Positions 37,265 to 47,739 are shown, numbered from the stretch's first letter. The stretch: 64,000 nt of DNA from Nocardia vermiculata NBRC 100427 (GCF_001613265.1 NZ_BDCA01000001.1:1-64000); one strand, 5' to 3'. Notes: a model not told the origin generated them from the letters alone. A program made the numbers and translations.

Positions 37265-38422
37265 TCATGAACGACGCTCCCAGAAGGCCGGGCCGAGCGG
37301 CTCGACGAAGTCGCCGTTGGCGACCAGGAAGCCCTCGGAATTGACGGTGATGGGCAGCTGCGGCAGCGCACGGGCGGCGGGACCGAAGACCGGCTTACCC
37401 CACTCGGTCGCGGAGAACTGCGACTGATGGCAGGGGCACAGGATCCGGTTGGTCTGCTGCTCGAACAGGGAGGTCGGGCAGCCCAGATGGGTGCAGATCT
37501 TCGAGTAGGCGAAGTAGTCGCCGAAGTTGAAGCTCTCCTGGCCCTTGCGTTTGATCGCCTTCTCCGCATCAGCGGTACGCAGGCGGATCAACATGACCGC
37601 GTTACGAATGCCGCGCAGCGAGTGGAGGGTCTCCTCCTCGTTGCCGCGCCACTCTTCCTTCCACGGGAAGACGGTCTCCATGGCGCCGCCGTCCAGATCC
37701 TCGGGACGCACCAGCACGATGTCCTCGGGACGACCGGTGTCCTTGCGCAGGAAGATGGTCTGACCGGGGTAGTCCGGAGTCCAGCCCGAGACCCACAGCG
37801 GCGACTTGTCGCCCTTGGCCCACGGGTTCTTGATGAGCCCGCCGACGAAGACGAACAGCGCGCCGATTCCCAGCACGCCCACGCCCAGACCCGCGGTGCG
37901 GGTGATCATCTTGCGACGACCCAGCGTGGTGGTCTCCAGCGCGTCCGACATCTGCGCGCCCAGGGTGCGGCGGTCCACCTCGTCGGAGGGACCGTCGTGC
38001 CGGGTCTGGATCGAGATCTCGTGCGGGATGAACTTCTTGCGGATCAGCACCGCGGCCACACCGACCGCGAGGACCGCGATACCCAGCAGCAGGCCGTAGA
38101 GCGGGGTGGCCAGCGAGTAGATACCGCTGCCGTCCTCGTGGCGGCTCTTGTACTCCCACGGCCAGAACAGGAACACACCGATCAGGGCCGCACCGGCCAG
38201 AGCGGAAATGGCGAACCACAGCGCTACCTGCCGTTCGGCACGCTTCTCCGCGCGTGTGCCCGGAACCGGCCAGCGCGGAGCACGGTAGACGACCTCGACG
38301 CCGTCGCGGGCGGTACCGAGTTCGACCAGTTCGTCCCGCGACATCGCGTCGAGCTGCTCCTCGGTGGGGTCCAGGTTCACGCCCTTGCCCCCTGCGTTGC
38401 CGCCATCCTCGGGCCGGCTCAT
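37265..38422 (-). CDS. qcrA: cytochrome bc1 complex Rieske iron-sulfur subunit QcrA
   Basis: A 385-residue Rieske protein with three N-terminal membrane helices, the actinobacterial pattern. The [2Fe-2S] site is CTHLGCP and CPCHQSQF, with two Cys and two His. The start is chosen at ATG 38422, which has AGGAG seven bases upstream. ATG 38449 is in frame, overlaps the qcrC stop (ATGA) and would add nine residues. It passes electrons from quinol to cytochrome cc. Confidence 0.95.
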   Translation of the reverse strand: MSRPEDGGNAGGKGVNLDPTEEQLDAMSRDELVELGTARDGVEVVYRAPRWPVPGTRAEKRAERQVALWFAISALAGAALIGVFLFWPWEYKSRHEDGSGIYSLATPLYGLLLGIAVLAVGVAAVLIRKKFIPHEISIQTRHDGPSDEVDRRTLGAQMSDALETTTLGRRKMITRTAGLGVGVLGIGALFVFVGGLIKNPWAKGDKSPLWVSGWTPDYPGQTIFLRKDTGRPEDIVLVRPEDLDGGAMETVFPWKEEWRGNEEETLHSLRGIRNAVMLIRLRTADAEKAIKRKGQESFNFGDYFAYSKICTHLGCPTSLFEQQTNRILCPCHQSQFSATEWGKPVFGPAARALPQLPITVNSEGFLVANGDFVEPLGPAFWERRS

Positions 38423-38445
38423 CTCGTTTCGCTCCTGTTCGTTAC

Positions 38446-39327
38446 TCATGATCGGGATCCGATCCACATCGCCGATCCGACGATCGCCACCAGGCCGATG
38501 ATCCACATCACCAGGCCCTCGGTCGCGGGCCCGAAGCCACCCAGGCCGTAACCGCCCTCGGAGGTCGACTCGGTGCGGTCCTTCACATAGGCCACGATGT
38601 CACGCTTCTCCTCGGGGGACAGCTGACGATCGGAGAACTTCGGCATGTTCTGCGGGCCGGTGAGCATCGCCGTGTAGATCTGCTGCTCGTTCGCCTCGCC
38701 CAGCGGCGGCGCGAACTTACCGGAGGACAGCGCGCCGCCCTTACCGGTGAAGTTGTGGCAGGACGCGCAGTTGAGCCGGAACAGCTCGCCACCGCGGCCG
38801 AGGTCGGCGCCGTCGATCAGCGATTCCTGGGCGATGTCGCCGTTGGGATCGCGGATCACGGTCGGGCCGCCGCCGTTGGCGGCGATGTAGGCGCCGATCG
38901 CGTCGGTCTGACGGGCGTCGAACTTCGCGGGCTTGCGCTGGATCTGTGCATTGTTGGCAGAGGCAGGCATGCGACCGGTGGACACCTGGAAGTAGACCGC
39001 GGCCTCACCGACACCGATCAGGCTGGGCCCGCGATCCTGCACACCCTGCAGGTTGGCGCCGTGGCAGGTGATGCAGGAGGTCTCGTAGAGCTGCTTACCC
39101 TCGCGAATCAGCGCCGACTGATCCTTGTCGGCGGTGGCGACCTGCGCGTTCGGGGTGAGCGCCGAGGCCGCGAAGCCGGCTCCGACGAGGCCCATCAGAA
39201 GAACCAGACCGCCGGCGAGCTTGCGGCGCATCCGACGCTGCTTGCGGGTCTTGGTGGCCTGGTTGTTCTCAGCGCCGCCGACCCCGGGGCTGGTGGGGTC
39301 TGGCGCTGATGGGGGCGATGAACTCAT
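38446..39327 (-). CDS. qcrC: cytochrome bc1 complex diheme cytochrome c subunit QcrC
   Basis: A 293-residue protein: signal anchor (about 38-60), two class I cytochrome c domains and a C-terminal membrane helix ([18 protein letters not shown]). Heme motifs CITCH and CASCH are both present; Met ligands are in TGRMPAS and NMPKF. It replaces soluble cytochrome c by linking bc1 directly to the aa3 oxidase. ATG at 39327 with AAAGGG upstream. Confidence 0.97.
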   Translation of the reverse strand: MSSSPPSAPDPTSPGVGGAENNQATKTRKQRRMRRKLAGGLVLLMGLVGAGFAASALTPNAQVATADKDQSALIREGKQLYETSCITCHGANLQGVQDRGPSLIGVGEAAVYFQVSTGRMPASANNAQIQRKPAKFDARQTDAIGAYIAANGGGPTVIRDPNGDIAQESLIDGADLGRGGELFRLNCASCHNFTGKGGALSSGKFAPPLGEANEQQIYTAMLTGPQNMPKFSDRQLSPEEKRDIVAYVKDRTESTSEGGYGLGGFGPATEGLVMWIIGLVAIVGSAMWIGSRS

Positions 39328-39405
39328 CTGTGTCCCTTTGAAGTAGACGGAACCGACTTGTGCAAAGTGTGTGTCCGGCCGTCCCGCGGGGCGGCCGCCG
39401 CCCGG

Positions 39406-40017
39406 CTAGCGGACGAAGTAGATCGTGGCGAACAGCCCGATCCAGACGATGTCGACGAAGTGCCAGTAGTAGGACACGACGATCGCCGCAGTGGCCTGCG
39501 CCGGGGTGAACTTACTGACCTTCGTCCGGAACAGCAGGAAGATGAACGCGATGAGACCGGCGATGACGTGCAGGCCGTGGAACCCGGTGGTGATGAAGAA
39601 CACCGAGCCGTAGCTGCTGCTGTCGATCGTGGTGCCCTCTTGGTACAGCGCGTGGTACTCGGTGCCCTGGCCGATCACGAAGAACAGGCCCATGAGGAAG
39701 GTGATCACGTACCAGCGCCGCAGCCCGAAGACGTCACCGCGCTCGGCGGAGAACACGCCCATCTGGCAGGTGAACGACGAGGCGATCAGCACGGCCGTGA
39801 CCGGCACGGCGAGCTTCAGGTTCAGCTCGGTCGGTTCCGGCGGCCAGTTGCCATGGGCCTGGGCGCGAGCGACGAAGTACATGGCGAAGAGGCCGGCGAA
39901 GAACATCAGCTCGCTCGACAGCCAGATGATGGTTCCGACGCTGACCATGTTGGGCCGGTTCAGCGAATGCACACGCTGAGTAATGGCCGATCCTGGTGTC
40001 CCTACTGCGGTCGTCAC
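39406..40017 (-). CDS. ctaE: cytochrome c oxidase subunit III CtaE
   Basis: A 203-residue five-helix subunit. [20 protein letters not shown] is the conserved N-terminus and [16 protein letters not shown] and [15 protein letters not shown] hold the His/Asp pattern of subunit III. Start GTG at 40017 gives the same N-terminus as mycobacterial CtaE ([15 protein letters not shown]). No ribosome site precedes it and CATACTTA lies seven bases upstream, so a leaderless transcript is likely. First gene of the run to qcrB. Confidence 0.96.
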   Translation of the reverse strand: MTTAVGTPGSAITQRVHSLNRPNMVSVGTIIWLSSELMFFAGLFAMYFVARAQAHGNWPPEPTELNLKLAVPVTAVLIASSFTCQMGVFSAERGDVFGLRRWYVITFLMGLFFVIGQGTEYHALYQEGTTIDSSSYGSVFFITTGFHGLHVIAGLIAFIFLLFRTKVSKFTPAQATAAIVVSYYWHFVDIVWIGLFATIYFVR

Positions 40018-40209
40018 GCCGGTAAGTATGACTCGCCGTAGTACGACAGGACCACCCGGGTGCGAATTCGGGGTGTCGGACCTCGAATCTACAGCGCGCG
40101 TGCGGGTCTGGGACGGCATGCGGCGTGTCGGAAGAACCCGCAGGTCGAGCGCGGATAATGCAGGAATTCACGGGTGTGCGACAGTGTGGTCGCAGGCGGA
40201 GGAAAGCGG

Positions 40210-40677
40210 GTGGACATGGGAATTCGTTCGGTGTTGCGGCGTTTGACGGGCGGCGGTCCGGCGCCGGAATTGGATCCGGCGCGAGCAGATCTGGTGGTGG
40301 TCGTCTCCAGTTTCGACGACGCGCAGGCTGCGTCGAGCGCGCTCGCGCAGGCGGTGGGCTGGCGGCCCACCGAGCAGGCGCTGCTGCGTCATCATCTCCG
40401 CATTCCGGCGCCGGCCCGCGGGCCCGTGGTGGAGATCGCCGAACAGGACGGTTACGCCCCGTCCGATCCTGCCGCGGCGGCCGGATCCGACGGTCCGGAC
40501 GGCGAGCATCCGCTCATCGATCTGGTGCTGCAGCGGGTGCAGGTGCTCGACGCCCTGCACTGTTCGCAGGAACGCTCCCGGATGGCGGGACTCGCTCAGC
40601 GCCACGACGGCTCCGTTCTCGGATGGGATGCGCTGCAGCCGCCGCGGGAACCAGGACACGACGCCGGGCAGGGCTGA
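40210..40677 (+). CDS. hypothetical protein
   Basis: A 155-residue protein with GTG at 40210, six bases after GGAGGA; ATG 40216 is an alternative. The segments RADLVVVVSSFDDAQAASSA and HPLIDLVLQRVQVLDALHCS suggest an alpha/beta domain. There is no signal peptide or membrane segment. I do not recognise the family. It is divergent from ctaE and upstream of trpD by 160 bp; the site gives no functional clue. Confidence 0.75.
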   Translation: MDMGIRSVLRRLTGGGPAPELDPARADLVVVVSSFDDAQAASSALAQAVGWRPTEQALLRHHLRIPAPARGPVVEIAEQDGYAPSDPAAAAGSDGPDGEHPLIDLVLQRVQVLDALHCSQERSRMAGLAQRHDGSVLGWDALQPPREPGHDAGQG

Positions 40678-40839
40678 CGGGCACCCGTGTTTCGGGTGAA
40701 TCCGGCCGGAAGGTAACGAACGAGCGTCCGGCGATTAGGCTGCTAGCCGTGCGGCGGCGGTCCCGGATCGCGGCCGCACGGCCACCTCGCATCCGGGCCT
40801 TCGAGCATCGGATGCGCCGATCGTGAAACAGGAGATGTG

Positions 40840-41892
40840 ATGAGCGCGCGCAGCTGGCCCGAGATTCTCGGTGCCCTGACCGACGGGGTCGATCTGACCG
40901 CGGAGGAGGCGGCGTGGGCGATCGACGAGATCTTCTCCGATAACGCCACTCAGGCTCAGATCGCCGCGTTCGGGGTGGCGCTCAAGATGAAGGGCCCGAC
41001 CGCGCTCGAACTGTCCGGCCTGGCCGACGGCATGCTGAGCCATGCCCGGCGGATCTCGCTGGATACCGACGCGGTCGACATCGTCGGCACCGGCGGCGAT
41101 CGCTCCGGCACGGTGAACATCTCCACCATGTCCTCGATCGTGGTCTCGGCGGCGGGCATTCCCGTCGTCAAGCACGGCAATCGCGCGGCGTCGTCGAAGA
41201 GCGGCGGCGCCGATGTGCTCGAGGCGCTGGGCGTGCGGATCGCGCTGAGCCCGGAGGCGGTGGCGCAGTGTGTACGTGAGGTCGGGATCGGGTTCTGTTT
41301 CGCACCGCTGTTCCATCCGGCGCTGCGGTTCGCGGGGCCGGCGCGCAAGGAGATCGGCATTCCGACGGTCTTCAATGTGCTCGGCCCGCTCACCAATCCG
41401 GCTCAGCCGGGCGCCGGCCTGATCGGCTGCGCCTTCCCCGAGCTGGTACCGGTGATCGCGGGTGCCTTCGCCGAACGTGGCACCAACACCCTGGTCGTAC
41501 GCGGGAACGACGGTCTCGACGAGATCACCACCGCCGCCACCACCACGGCCTGGGTGGTCACGGGCGGGCAGATGCGCGACACCGTGATCGATCCGGAGCG
41601 CTTGGACATCGCACTGGTGGAACCGGCCGCCCTGCGTGGCGGTGACGCGACCGTGAATGCCGCTGTCGCGCGCGAGATGTTCGCGGGAGCACCCGGCGCG
41701 GTCCGGGACGCGGTGCTGCTGAACTCGGCGGCGGCCGTGGTGGCCGCCGAACTCACGCCCGCCGTCGCCGGCACCGATATCCACGATCTGCTGCGCCCCG
41801 CACTGGCGCGGGTCGCGGCCGCGGTCGACACCGGTGCCGCCGCACAATTGCTCGACCGCTGGGTGAAGGTGAGCAACGAACTCGGCGACTGA
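40840..41892 (+). CDS. trpD: anthranilate phosphoribosyltransferase
   Basis: A 350-residue enzyme of tryptophan synthesis joining anthranilate and PRPP. The PRPP loop is VGTGGDRSGTVNISTMSS. KHGNRAASSKSGGADVLEAL and the metal site GNDGLDEIT follow. ATG at 40840 has AGGAG upstream; GTG one codon earlier is an alternative. It is separate from other trp genes, as in mycobacteria (Rv2192c), and lies beside ctaE. Confidence 0.97.
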   Translation: MSARSWPEILGALTDGVDLTAEEAAWAIDEIFSDNATQAQIAAFGVALKMKGPTALELSGLADGMLSHARRISLDTDAVDIVGTGGDRSGTVNISTMSSIVVSAAGIPVVKHGNRAASSKSGGADVLEALGVRIALSPEAVAQCVREVGIGFCFAPLFHPALRFAGPARKEIGIPTVFNVLGPLTNPAQPGAGLIGCAFPELVPVIAGAFAERGTNTLVVRGNDGLDEITTAATTTAWVVTGGQMRDTVIDPERLDIALVEPAALRGGDATVNAAVAREMFAGAPGAVRDAVLLNSAAAVVAAELTPAVAGTDIHDLLRPALARVAAAVDTGAAAQLLDRWVKVSNELGD

Positions 41893-41902
41893 GCGACGGG
41901 GT

Positions 41903-41932
41903 GCGTTGTCGGGCATGTAGCTCCGACAACGC
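41903..41932. terminator. bidirectional hairpin between trpD and the MaoC gene
   Basis: Ten-base stem (41903-41912 with 41923-41932) and 10-base loop, between convergent genes. Confidence 0.65.
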
Positions 41933-41943
41933 TCGCTGCGTAC

Positions 41944-42396
41944 CTATCGCAGGTAGCGCACGATGCTCTCGGCCACGCACGCCGGCTTGTCGGCACCCTC
42001 GAGTTCCATGACCACCGACCGCACCGCCTGAATCCCGTCAGGGATATCGGTGACGGCATCGAGGTGCACGCGGGCGCGGATCCGCCCGCCCACGGGTACC
42101 GGGGTGATGAAGCGGACCTTGTTGAGTCCGTAGTTGATGCCCATCCGGATCCCACCCACCGAGGTCGCCTCGTTGGCCAGCGGCACCAGCAGCGACAAGG
42201 TCAGGAACCCGTGCGCGATGGTGTGTCCGTACGGCCCCTGGGCGGCCTTGTCGGCGTCGACGTGGATCCATTGGTGGTCACCGGTCGCGTCGGCGAACAG
42301 GTCGATGCGCTCCTGCTCGATCGTCATCCAGTCACTGACACCCAGTTCGGTGCCCACTGCGGCGGCGAGAGCGTCCAGGTCGGCGAAGTCGGTCAT
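41944..42396 (-). CDS. MaoC family dehydratase
   Basis: A 150-residue single hot-dog protein. The hydratase 2 motif is in DLFADATGDHQWIHVDADKA (Asp/His) and TIAHGFLTLSLLVPL. It would hydrate enoyl-CoA or a similar thioester. ATG at 42396 with AAGGGA upstream. It is alone, between the trpD terminator and the sulfotransferase terminator, so no pathway can be assigned. Confidence 0.93.
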   Translation of the reverse strand: MTDFADLDALAAAVGTELGVSDWMTIEQERIDLFADATGDHQWIHVDADKAAQGPYGHTIAHGFLTLSLLVPLANEATSVGGIRMGINYGLNKVRFITPVPVGGRIRARVHLDAVTDIPDGIQAVRSVVMELEGADKPACVAESIVRYLR

Positions 42397-42545
42397 GCGG
42401 AATCCCTTCGAGCGTTGCGGCAACCCGTGTAAACCCTTGTACCGTGCCACATGCCGTGTTCGCCCGCGCATGCCATGCAACCCGGGACGGCGGCCTGCAC
42501 ACATCGAGGACGCACGCCGACGGAGGCCCCGGCGCACACCGAAGA

Positions 42546-42571
42546 GCCCCCGGCACAGTTGTGCCGGGGGC
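42546..42571 (-). terminator. hairpin terminator after the sulfotransferase gene
   Basis: Perfect 12-bp GC-rich stem (42546-42557 with 42560-42571) and 2-base loop, 53 bp past the sulfotransferase stop. It marks the end of the cysD-to-sulfotransferase run. Confidence 0.8.
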
Positions 42572-42624
42572 CGTCTCGAGGAGTCGACCGAGCCGTGCCG
42601 CCGATCGGGTACCGGTCGTACCGG

Positions 42625-43761
42625 TCAGATATCGGCGAATTCGGCCCGGACCTGATCCTCGGTCAGGCCGTAATCGGCCAGTGCGTACCGATGCACCGGC
42701 TTGCGGTCACCGGATTTGCTCTCCTCGTCCAGTGCCGTCATGGCGGCGCGGCCGTCCTCGGTGTAGTCGAGACCGAAGGCCGAGTAGATCTTCTCGACCG
42801 TGCCGAACGGGTCGGCCCGCAGCTCCTCGAACTGGATGTCGAGGAACTGTGCCGGGTTGTACCGGGCCCGGGCGGCGGTGAATTCGCGCAGCCCGCGCGA
42901 CCACAGTTCGAGCTGGGTGCTGCCGATGGTCGAGCCGGTGAAGGTGTTCGACCAGCCCTTGGTGGTCTGTTCGGACAGGCTGCACGAGGACGCCATGATG
43001 GTCACCGGGTCGCGGTGGGTCTGGATGATCAGCGCGTCCGGATACACCTCCATCAGCGCGTCCAGGGCGAACAGGTGGCTGGGGTTCTTCAGGACCCACC
43101 GGCGGTTGTCACCGAGACCGATCAGCTGCAGATTGCGCTTGTGCCGGTCGTAGGCGTCGTCCCAGTCCTGGCCGCGCAGCCACTGCGAATACGTCGGCAG
43201 ATACGCCAGCGATTCGTAGGAGATGGATTTGACGGTCTGGCGCAGCAACTGCCAGCACTCCTCCACCTCGGAGGCGCTCATGTAGTGCAGCCCCATGTAT
43301 TCGGGGTTCTCGACCCGATGCCGGGCGAATCCGGCATCGATGTGCTGGAAGACGGGGTTGTCGGCCCAGGTTTCGCGCGGCGGCCGTGGCTGCGGCATCT
43401 CGGCCAGCCACATCTCCAGCGCCTGATGCTGCGGATCGGAGGCCAGCAGCCGGTGCAGCGCGGTGGTTCCGGTGCGGGGCAGCCCGGTCACGAAGATCGG
43501 CCGGGTGATCGGGGTGTCGGTGTAGCCGGGATTGCTCTGCCACGCCGCCTCGCTCAATGCCCGCGCGACGAGCGCGCCGCGCAGGAAGTAGCGATTCATC
43601 TTGGAGCCGAGCTCGGTGAGGTCGGCGTCGCGCTGATACGACTCGAGCAGCACTCCGAGTGCTTCCCGGTAGTCCCCGGCTCCGAACTCGGTGAGCCCAC
43701 ACGTTCTGGTGGCCGAGGCGTGCAGGTCCTCGACGGTCCCGACATTCGTACGTTCGGTCAT
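42625..43761 (-). CDS. sulfotransferase family protein
   Basis: A 378-residue PAPS-dependent sulfotransferase. The 5'-phosphosulfate loop is FVTGLPRTGTTALHRLLASD (residues 90-109). WVLKNPSHLFALDALMEVYP and ALIIQTHRDPVTIMASSCSL form the 3'-phosphate site (Arg and Ser). It resembles the mycobacterial Sulfotransfer_3 group acting on lipids or sterols. ATG at 43761 with GAAGGG nine bases upstream. Last gene of a minus-strand run beginning with the PAPS-making cysD-cysNC. The acceptor is unknown. Confidence 0.92.
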   Translation of the reverse strand: MTERTNVGTVEDLHASATRTCGLTEFGAGDYREALGVLLESYQRDADLTELGSKMNRYFLRGALVARALSEAAWQSNPGYTDTPITRPIFVTGLPRTGTTALHRLLASDPQHQALEMWLAEMPQPRPPRETWADNPVFQHIDAGFARHRVENPEYMGLHYMSASEVEECWQLLRQTVKSISYESLAYLPTYSQWLRGQDWDDAYDRHKRNLQLIGLGDNRRWVLKNPSHLFALDALMEVYPDALIIQTHRDPVTIMASSCSLSEQTTKGWSNTFTGSTIGSTQLELWSRGLREFTAARARYNPAQFLDIQFEELRADPFGTVEKIYSAFGLDYTEDGRAAMTALDEESKSGDRKPVHRYALADYGLTEDQVRAEFADI

Positions 43762-43795
43762 AAACACATGCCCTTCGAAAAGATCTCCACCGGTG

Positions 43796-44587
43796 TCACC
43801 AGTGGTATTCGCCGCAGTTCACGTCGATGGTGTGTCCGGTGATGGCACTGGACCAGTCGGAGGCGAGAAAGACTGCGGCCTTCGCGATTTCGTCCGGCTC
43901 GGGCAGGCGCTTCAGGTCGGTCTTCGAGGCCGTCTGCTCGTATACCTGTTCCCGGGTGATGTTGTACTTCTTGGCGACTTCACCGAAGTACCACTTCAGC
44001 TGGTCGGCCCAGATGTACCCCGGCGCCACACTGTTGACCCGGATTCCCTTGCCGCCCAGTTCGGTTGCCAGTGTCTGCGACATCGCCAGCAGCGCGGACT
44101 TGGCGACCTTGTAACTGCCGTACCGGGGTTCGGTGTGCCGCAGCACCGAGGAGTTGATCATCACGACCGATCCGCGGGTCTTCTCCAGTTCAGCGGTGAA
44201 GGCCTGGGTGGTGCGCAAGGTCCCGAGCACGGTCAGGTCGAGGCTGTCGCTGATCTGCTGGAAATCGGTGCGCTCCAGCGGTTTCATCGACGGCAGTGCG
44301 AACGCGTTGTTGATCAGCGCGTCCACGCGGCCGAAGGTGTCGACGGTCCGTTCCAGCAGCGTGTTCACCGCGGCGTCGTCGGTGATGTCGGTGGGGACTT
44401 CGAGTGTGGTCCCACCGGCGGCGTCGATTTCGGCGGCGACCTCGCGCAGCCGCGATTCGGTCCGCGCGGCCAGCACGACCTTCGCGCCGGCGGCTGCAGC
44501 CTGCACACACAGTGACCGGCCCAGTCCCGGGCCCACACCGCTGACGACCACGACCTTGCCGGCCAGCAGTCCCGTTCCCTCGCTCAT
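43796..44587 (-). CDS. short-chain dehydrogenase/reductase
   Basis: A 263-residue classical SDR. The cofactor loop is VVSGVGPGLGRSLCVQAAAA, the structural motif LINNAFA, and the catalytic Ser-Tyr-Lys is in INSSVLRHTEPRYGSYKVAKS. An Arg in AARTESR at the end of beta 2 suggests NADP(H). ATG overlaps the stop of the DUF1214 gene by 4 bp and the sulfotransferase starts 34 bp later. It may create or remove the hydroxyl that is sulfated. Confidence 0.92.
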   Translation of the reverse strand: MSEGTGLLAGKVVVVSGVGPGLGRSLCVQAAAAGAKVVLAARTESRLREVAAEIDAAGGTTLEVPTDITDDAAVNTLLERTVDTFGRVDALINNAFALPSMKPLERTDFQQISDSLDLTVLGTLRTTQAFTAELEKTRGSVVMINSSVLRHTEPRYGSYKVAKSALLAMSQTLATELGGKGIRVNSVAPGYIWADQLKWYFGEVAKKYNITREQVYEQTASKTDLKRLPEPDEIAKAAVFLASDWSSAITGHTIDVNCGEYHW

Positions 44588-45816
44588 CCGAGCATCCTTT
44601 CGGCAAAACCACGCTGGCGGTCCGCGATTCGCGCACGCCAGCCATCGGCATCGATTCGGTTGGTCTCGTGGTACGGCAGATGCTGCGCCACCTCGTCGAT
44701 CGGCACCACGGCACAGGTGGGTCCGTCCTCGGGTGTCATCTCCCGCGCTACCCGTTGCCACCGGAACTGGACGATGCCGTACCGGCGACCGGTGGTCTCG
44801 ATCCAGTTGGTGATACCCGGATTCCGCGCCGAGACGACCATACGAATGATGCCGTCCGGATCCACTTGGGCCTGTGTACTGTTGAGGCTGGTCTGGTGAT
44901 TGGCGTAGTCGAGCGAGATGTACCACCGGCTGCCGAGCTGGAAGCCCTGATACGGCGCATCGGATTTCGGCACGGTGATCACCAGCGCCTGATCATCGGC
45001 GAGATCGAAGTGCCCGACCGACGAGTACTGCGTGCTGAGACCGCCGGGGGTGAGCCGCGGTTCGGTGAGGGTGTTCACCGGCAGATCCAGATAGAACCAT
45101 TTGGGGAAGTTGAACCAGGTGTGAATGCGCTGCACCAGCATCCGTGCGGCGGCCCGGTAGCGCTTGCGCAGCTGCTCGACACCCGGCTCGGTGGGAGCGG
45201 TACCGATGGTGTCGACCCGTTCGATGCGGATGCGGCCCTTGGTCTCGGCGTTCCAGTCGCCGTAGACCTCGCGCACCGCGAGCATCGACGCATTCGCCCC
45301 GAGGACGAAATAGTTCGGCCCCGCATCGGCTTTCGGCGGTCCGAAGCGCAGTTGATAGCTGCCGTCGGCCTCGATGTGGATGCGCCGGTCGTCGAACGCG
45401 TCGTCACCGTTGGGCACATCGGTGGCGGTGTAATCGCCCGCGAGGACCTGGAAGCTCAGGTCCACGGTGTTGCCGCGCACGCCGGTGACGAGGTATTCCG
45501 CGCCCGGTTCCACATTCGCGTGGTAGTAGAGCGTATCCGGGTTGTCCAGGCCCATCTTGGCGTAGGGGCCGGTGGAACTCACGAAGTACGGGTGACTGGT
45601 CCCGTGGGCCCGGGAGAGCGTCAGACACGCGGAGATACTGCCCGACAGGTAGTCGTACCCTTCGGCGAGATCGTGCTCGTCGTGGATGAAATCCGCGGCC
45701 GCGACCAGTCTTTCGGCCTCGGCGATGGCGTCCCGGAAGGGTTCGGTGACCGTGGGGTCACCGCCGCCGGGCGGTACCGCCCCGGCCCCGGTATCGGTTG
45801 CTTCTGCTGATGACAT
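44584..45816 (-). CDS. DUF1214-type protein
   Basis: A 410-residue protein. The C-terminal DUF1214-like region contains YSSVGHFDLADDQALVITVP, YQGFQLGSRWYISLDYANHQ and ARNPGITNWIETTGRRYGIV. The N-terminal half is an immunoglobulin-like beta region with GPYAKMGLDNPDTLYYHANV. No signal peptide is seen. DUF1214 is often found with steroid or fatty-acid catabolic genes but lacks an established reaction. It starts 48 bp after cysNC and overlaps the SDR gene. Confidence 0.85.
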   Translation of the reverse strand: MSSAEATDTGAGAVPPGGGDPTVTEPFRDAIAEAERLVAAADFIHDEHDLAEGYDYLSGSISACLTLSRAHGTSHPYFVSSTGPYAKMGLDNPDTLYYHANVEPGAEYLVTGVRGNTVDLSFQVLAGDYTATDVPNGDDAFDDRRIHIEADGSYQLRFGPPKADAGPNYFVLGANASMLAVREVYGDWNAETKGRIRIERVDTIGTAPTEPGVEQLRKRYRAAARMLVQRIHTWFNFPKWFYLDLPVNTLTEPRLTPGGLSTQYSSVGHFDLADDQALVITVPKSDAPYQGFQLGSRWYISLDYANHQTSLNSTQAQVDPDGIIRMVVSARNPGITNWIETTGRRYGIVQFRWQRVAREMTPEDGPTCAVVPIDEVAQHLPYHETNRIDADGWRARIADRQRGFAERMLG

Positions 45817-45864
45817 GAACGTCCTAGAGTGTCGTACGGTCGGTCGTGCGGTTGACGATCTCGT

Positions 45865-47739
45865 TCACAGGCCGAGCTCGCGGCGGATCAGCGCGGCGAT
45901 CTCACTGGGTGAGCCGAGATCCGGTGTGATCACCAGTTCGGCATGGTCGGGTCGTTCGTACGGGGAGTCGATGCCGGTGAAGTCGGGCAGCGCACCGGCG
46001 CGGGCCTTCGCGTAGAGACCCTTCGAGTCGCGATCCTCGCAGATGTCGAGCGGGGTGTCGACGAAGATCTCGTGGAAATCCAGTCCGGCCTCGGCGTGGA
46101 CGGCACGAGCCTGGGCACGTTGCTGCGCGAACGGGCTGATCACCGACACGATCGCGACCGTACCCGCGTCGGCGAACAGCGACGCGACCTGGGCGACCCG
46201 GCGGATGTTCTCGCTACGATCGGCATCGGTGAAGCCGAGATCGGCGTTGAGGCCGTGTCGCAGATTGTCCCCGTCGAGCCGGTAGGCGGGCCGCCCTGCG
46301 GCGACAAGTTGCCGCTCCAGTTCCACCGCGATCGTGGACTTCCCGGACCCCGACAGTCCGGTGAGCCAGATCGTGCTGCCGGCATGCGGGCGTTCGCCGC
46401 GCCCCACCGACGAGCCGTGCCAGACGATGTTCTCGCGGGTCGTGTCCGGTGCGATCGGCACCTGGCCGTCCTCGGGCGCGGTGTCGCGCGCCAGGATCAT
46501 GCCGGCAGCGACGGTCTGGTCGGTGTCCTCGTCGATCAGGATGAAGCTGCCGGTGCGGCGGTTCTCGCGGTAGCTGTCCACCAGCAACGGCCGCTGGCTG
46601 CGCAGCGAAACCCGGCCGATGGCGTTGAGCGCCAGGCTGTCGGCGTCGGTGACGCGATGCAAGGTGTTCACGTCGAGCCGGTAGTCGAGGCGTTCGGCGA
46701 TCACCCGGGTGGTCTGGGTGGCGGTGCGGATCGTGTAGCGCGTGCCGGGCCTCAGTTCGGTGTTCTCGGAGAACCAGCACACCATCGCCTCGAGGTCGGT
46801 GAGCTGCTGCGGTCGGTTCCCCGGGCGCGCGAGCATATCGCCGCGCCCCACGTCGATCTCGTCGTCGAGCTCGACCGATACAGCCATCCCGGTGAAGGCC
46901 TCACTCACCTTGGTCCCGCCCGGCCCCCAGATCCGCTGCACCGTCGAGGTGCGGCCCGAGGGCAGCACCACCACGTCGTCACCGGGTTTGAAGATGCCGC
47001 CCGCGATGGTGCCGGCATAGCTGCGGTGATCGGGTTCGGTGTCGCGCGGGCGGATCACGTACTGCACCGGCAGCCGGGCGTCGATCAGGTTGCGGTCCGA
47101 AGCGATGTGCACCTGTTCCAGATGCCCCAGCAGCGGTCGCCCCGAATACCATGGGGTGTTGGCGGATTCGGTGACCACATTGTCGCCGTGCAGCGCCGAG
47201 ACCGGCACGAAACTCAGATCGCCCACGGTCAGTTTGGCCGCGAAGTCGGCGAACTCGGTGCGGATCTCCTCGAACCGCTCGGCCGACCAGTCCACCAGAT
47301 CCATCTTGTTCACGCACACCACCAGGTGCGGGACGTCGAGGAGCGAGGCCAGGAAGGCGTGCCGCCGGGTCTGCTCCACCACACCCTTGCGCGCATCGAC
47401 CAGGATCAGAGCCAGGTCCGCGGTGGAGGCGCCGGTCACCATGTTGCGGGTGTACTGCACATGCCCGGGGGTGTCGGCGATGATGAATTTGCGGCGGGGG
47501 GTGGTGAAGTAGCGGTAGGCCACATCGATGGTGATGCCCTGTTCCCGCTCGGCACGCAAGCCGTCGGTCACCAGCGCCAGGTCGGCGCCGGTACCGCCAC
47601 GCTGCGCGCTGGCCCGTTCGATGGCCTCGAGCTGATCGGAGAACAGATTCTTGGAGTCGTAGAGCAGACGGCCGATGAGCGTGGATTTGCCGTCGTCGAC
47701 GCTGCCGGCGGTGGCCAGACGTAACAGGTTGCGGCTCAT
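45865..47739 (-). CDS. cysN: bifunctional sulfate adenylyltransferase subunit 1 / adenylylsulfate kinase CysNC
   Basis: A 624-residue fusion. The N-terminal CysN GTPase has LATAGSVDDGKSTLIGRLL (G1), DTPGHVQYTRNM (G3) and VCVNKMDLVDW (NKxD). The C-terminal CysC kinase (about 456-624) has GLSGSGKST (461-469) and DNLRHGLNADLGFTDADRSE. Together with CysD it makes APS from sulfate and ATP, driven by GTP, and then phosphorylates it to PAPS. ATG overlaps the cysD stop by one base. The same fusion is known in mycobacteria (cysNC). Confidence 0.96.
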   Translation of the reverse strand: MSRNLLRLATAGSVDDGKSTLIGRLLYDSKNLFSDQLEAIERASAQRGGTGADLALVTDGLRAEREQGITIDVAYRYFTTPRRKFIIADTPGHVQYTRNMVTGASTADLALILVDARKGVVEQTRRHAFLASLLDVPHLVVCVNKMDLVDWSAERFEEIRTEFADFAAKLTVGDLSFVPVSALHGDNVVTESANTPWYSGRPLLGHLEQVHIASDRNLIDARLPVQYVIRPRDTEPDHRSYAGTIAGGIFKPGDDVVVLPSGRTSTVQRIWGPGGTKVSEAFTGMAVSVELDDEIDVGRGDMLARPGNRPQQLTDLEAMVCWFSENTELRPGTRYTIRTATQTTRVIAERLDYRLDVNTLHRVTDADSLALNAIGRVSLRSQRPLLVDSYRENRRTGSFILIDEDTDQTVAAGMILARDTAPEDGQVPIAPDTTRENIVWHGSSVGRGERPHAGSTIWLTGLSGSGKSTIAVELERQLVAAGRPAYRLDGDNLRHGLNADLGFTDADRSENIRRVAQVASLFADAGTVAIVSVISPFAQQRAQARAVHAEAGLDFHEIFVDTPLDICEDRDSKGLYAKARAGALPDFTGIDSPYERPDHAELVITPDLGSPSEIAALIRRELGL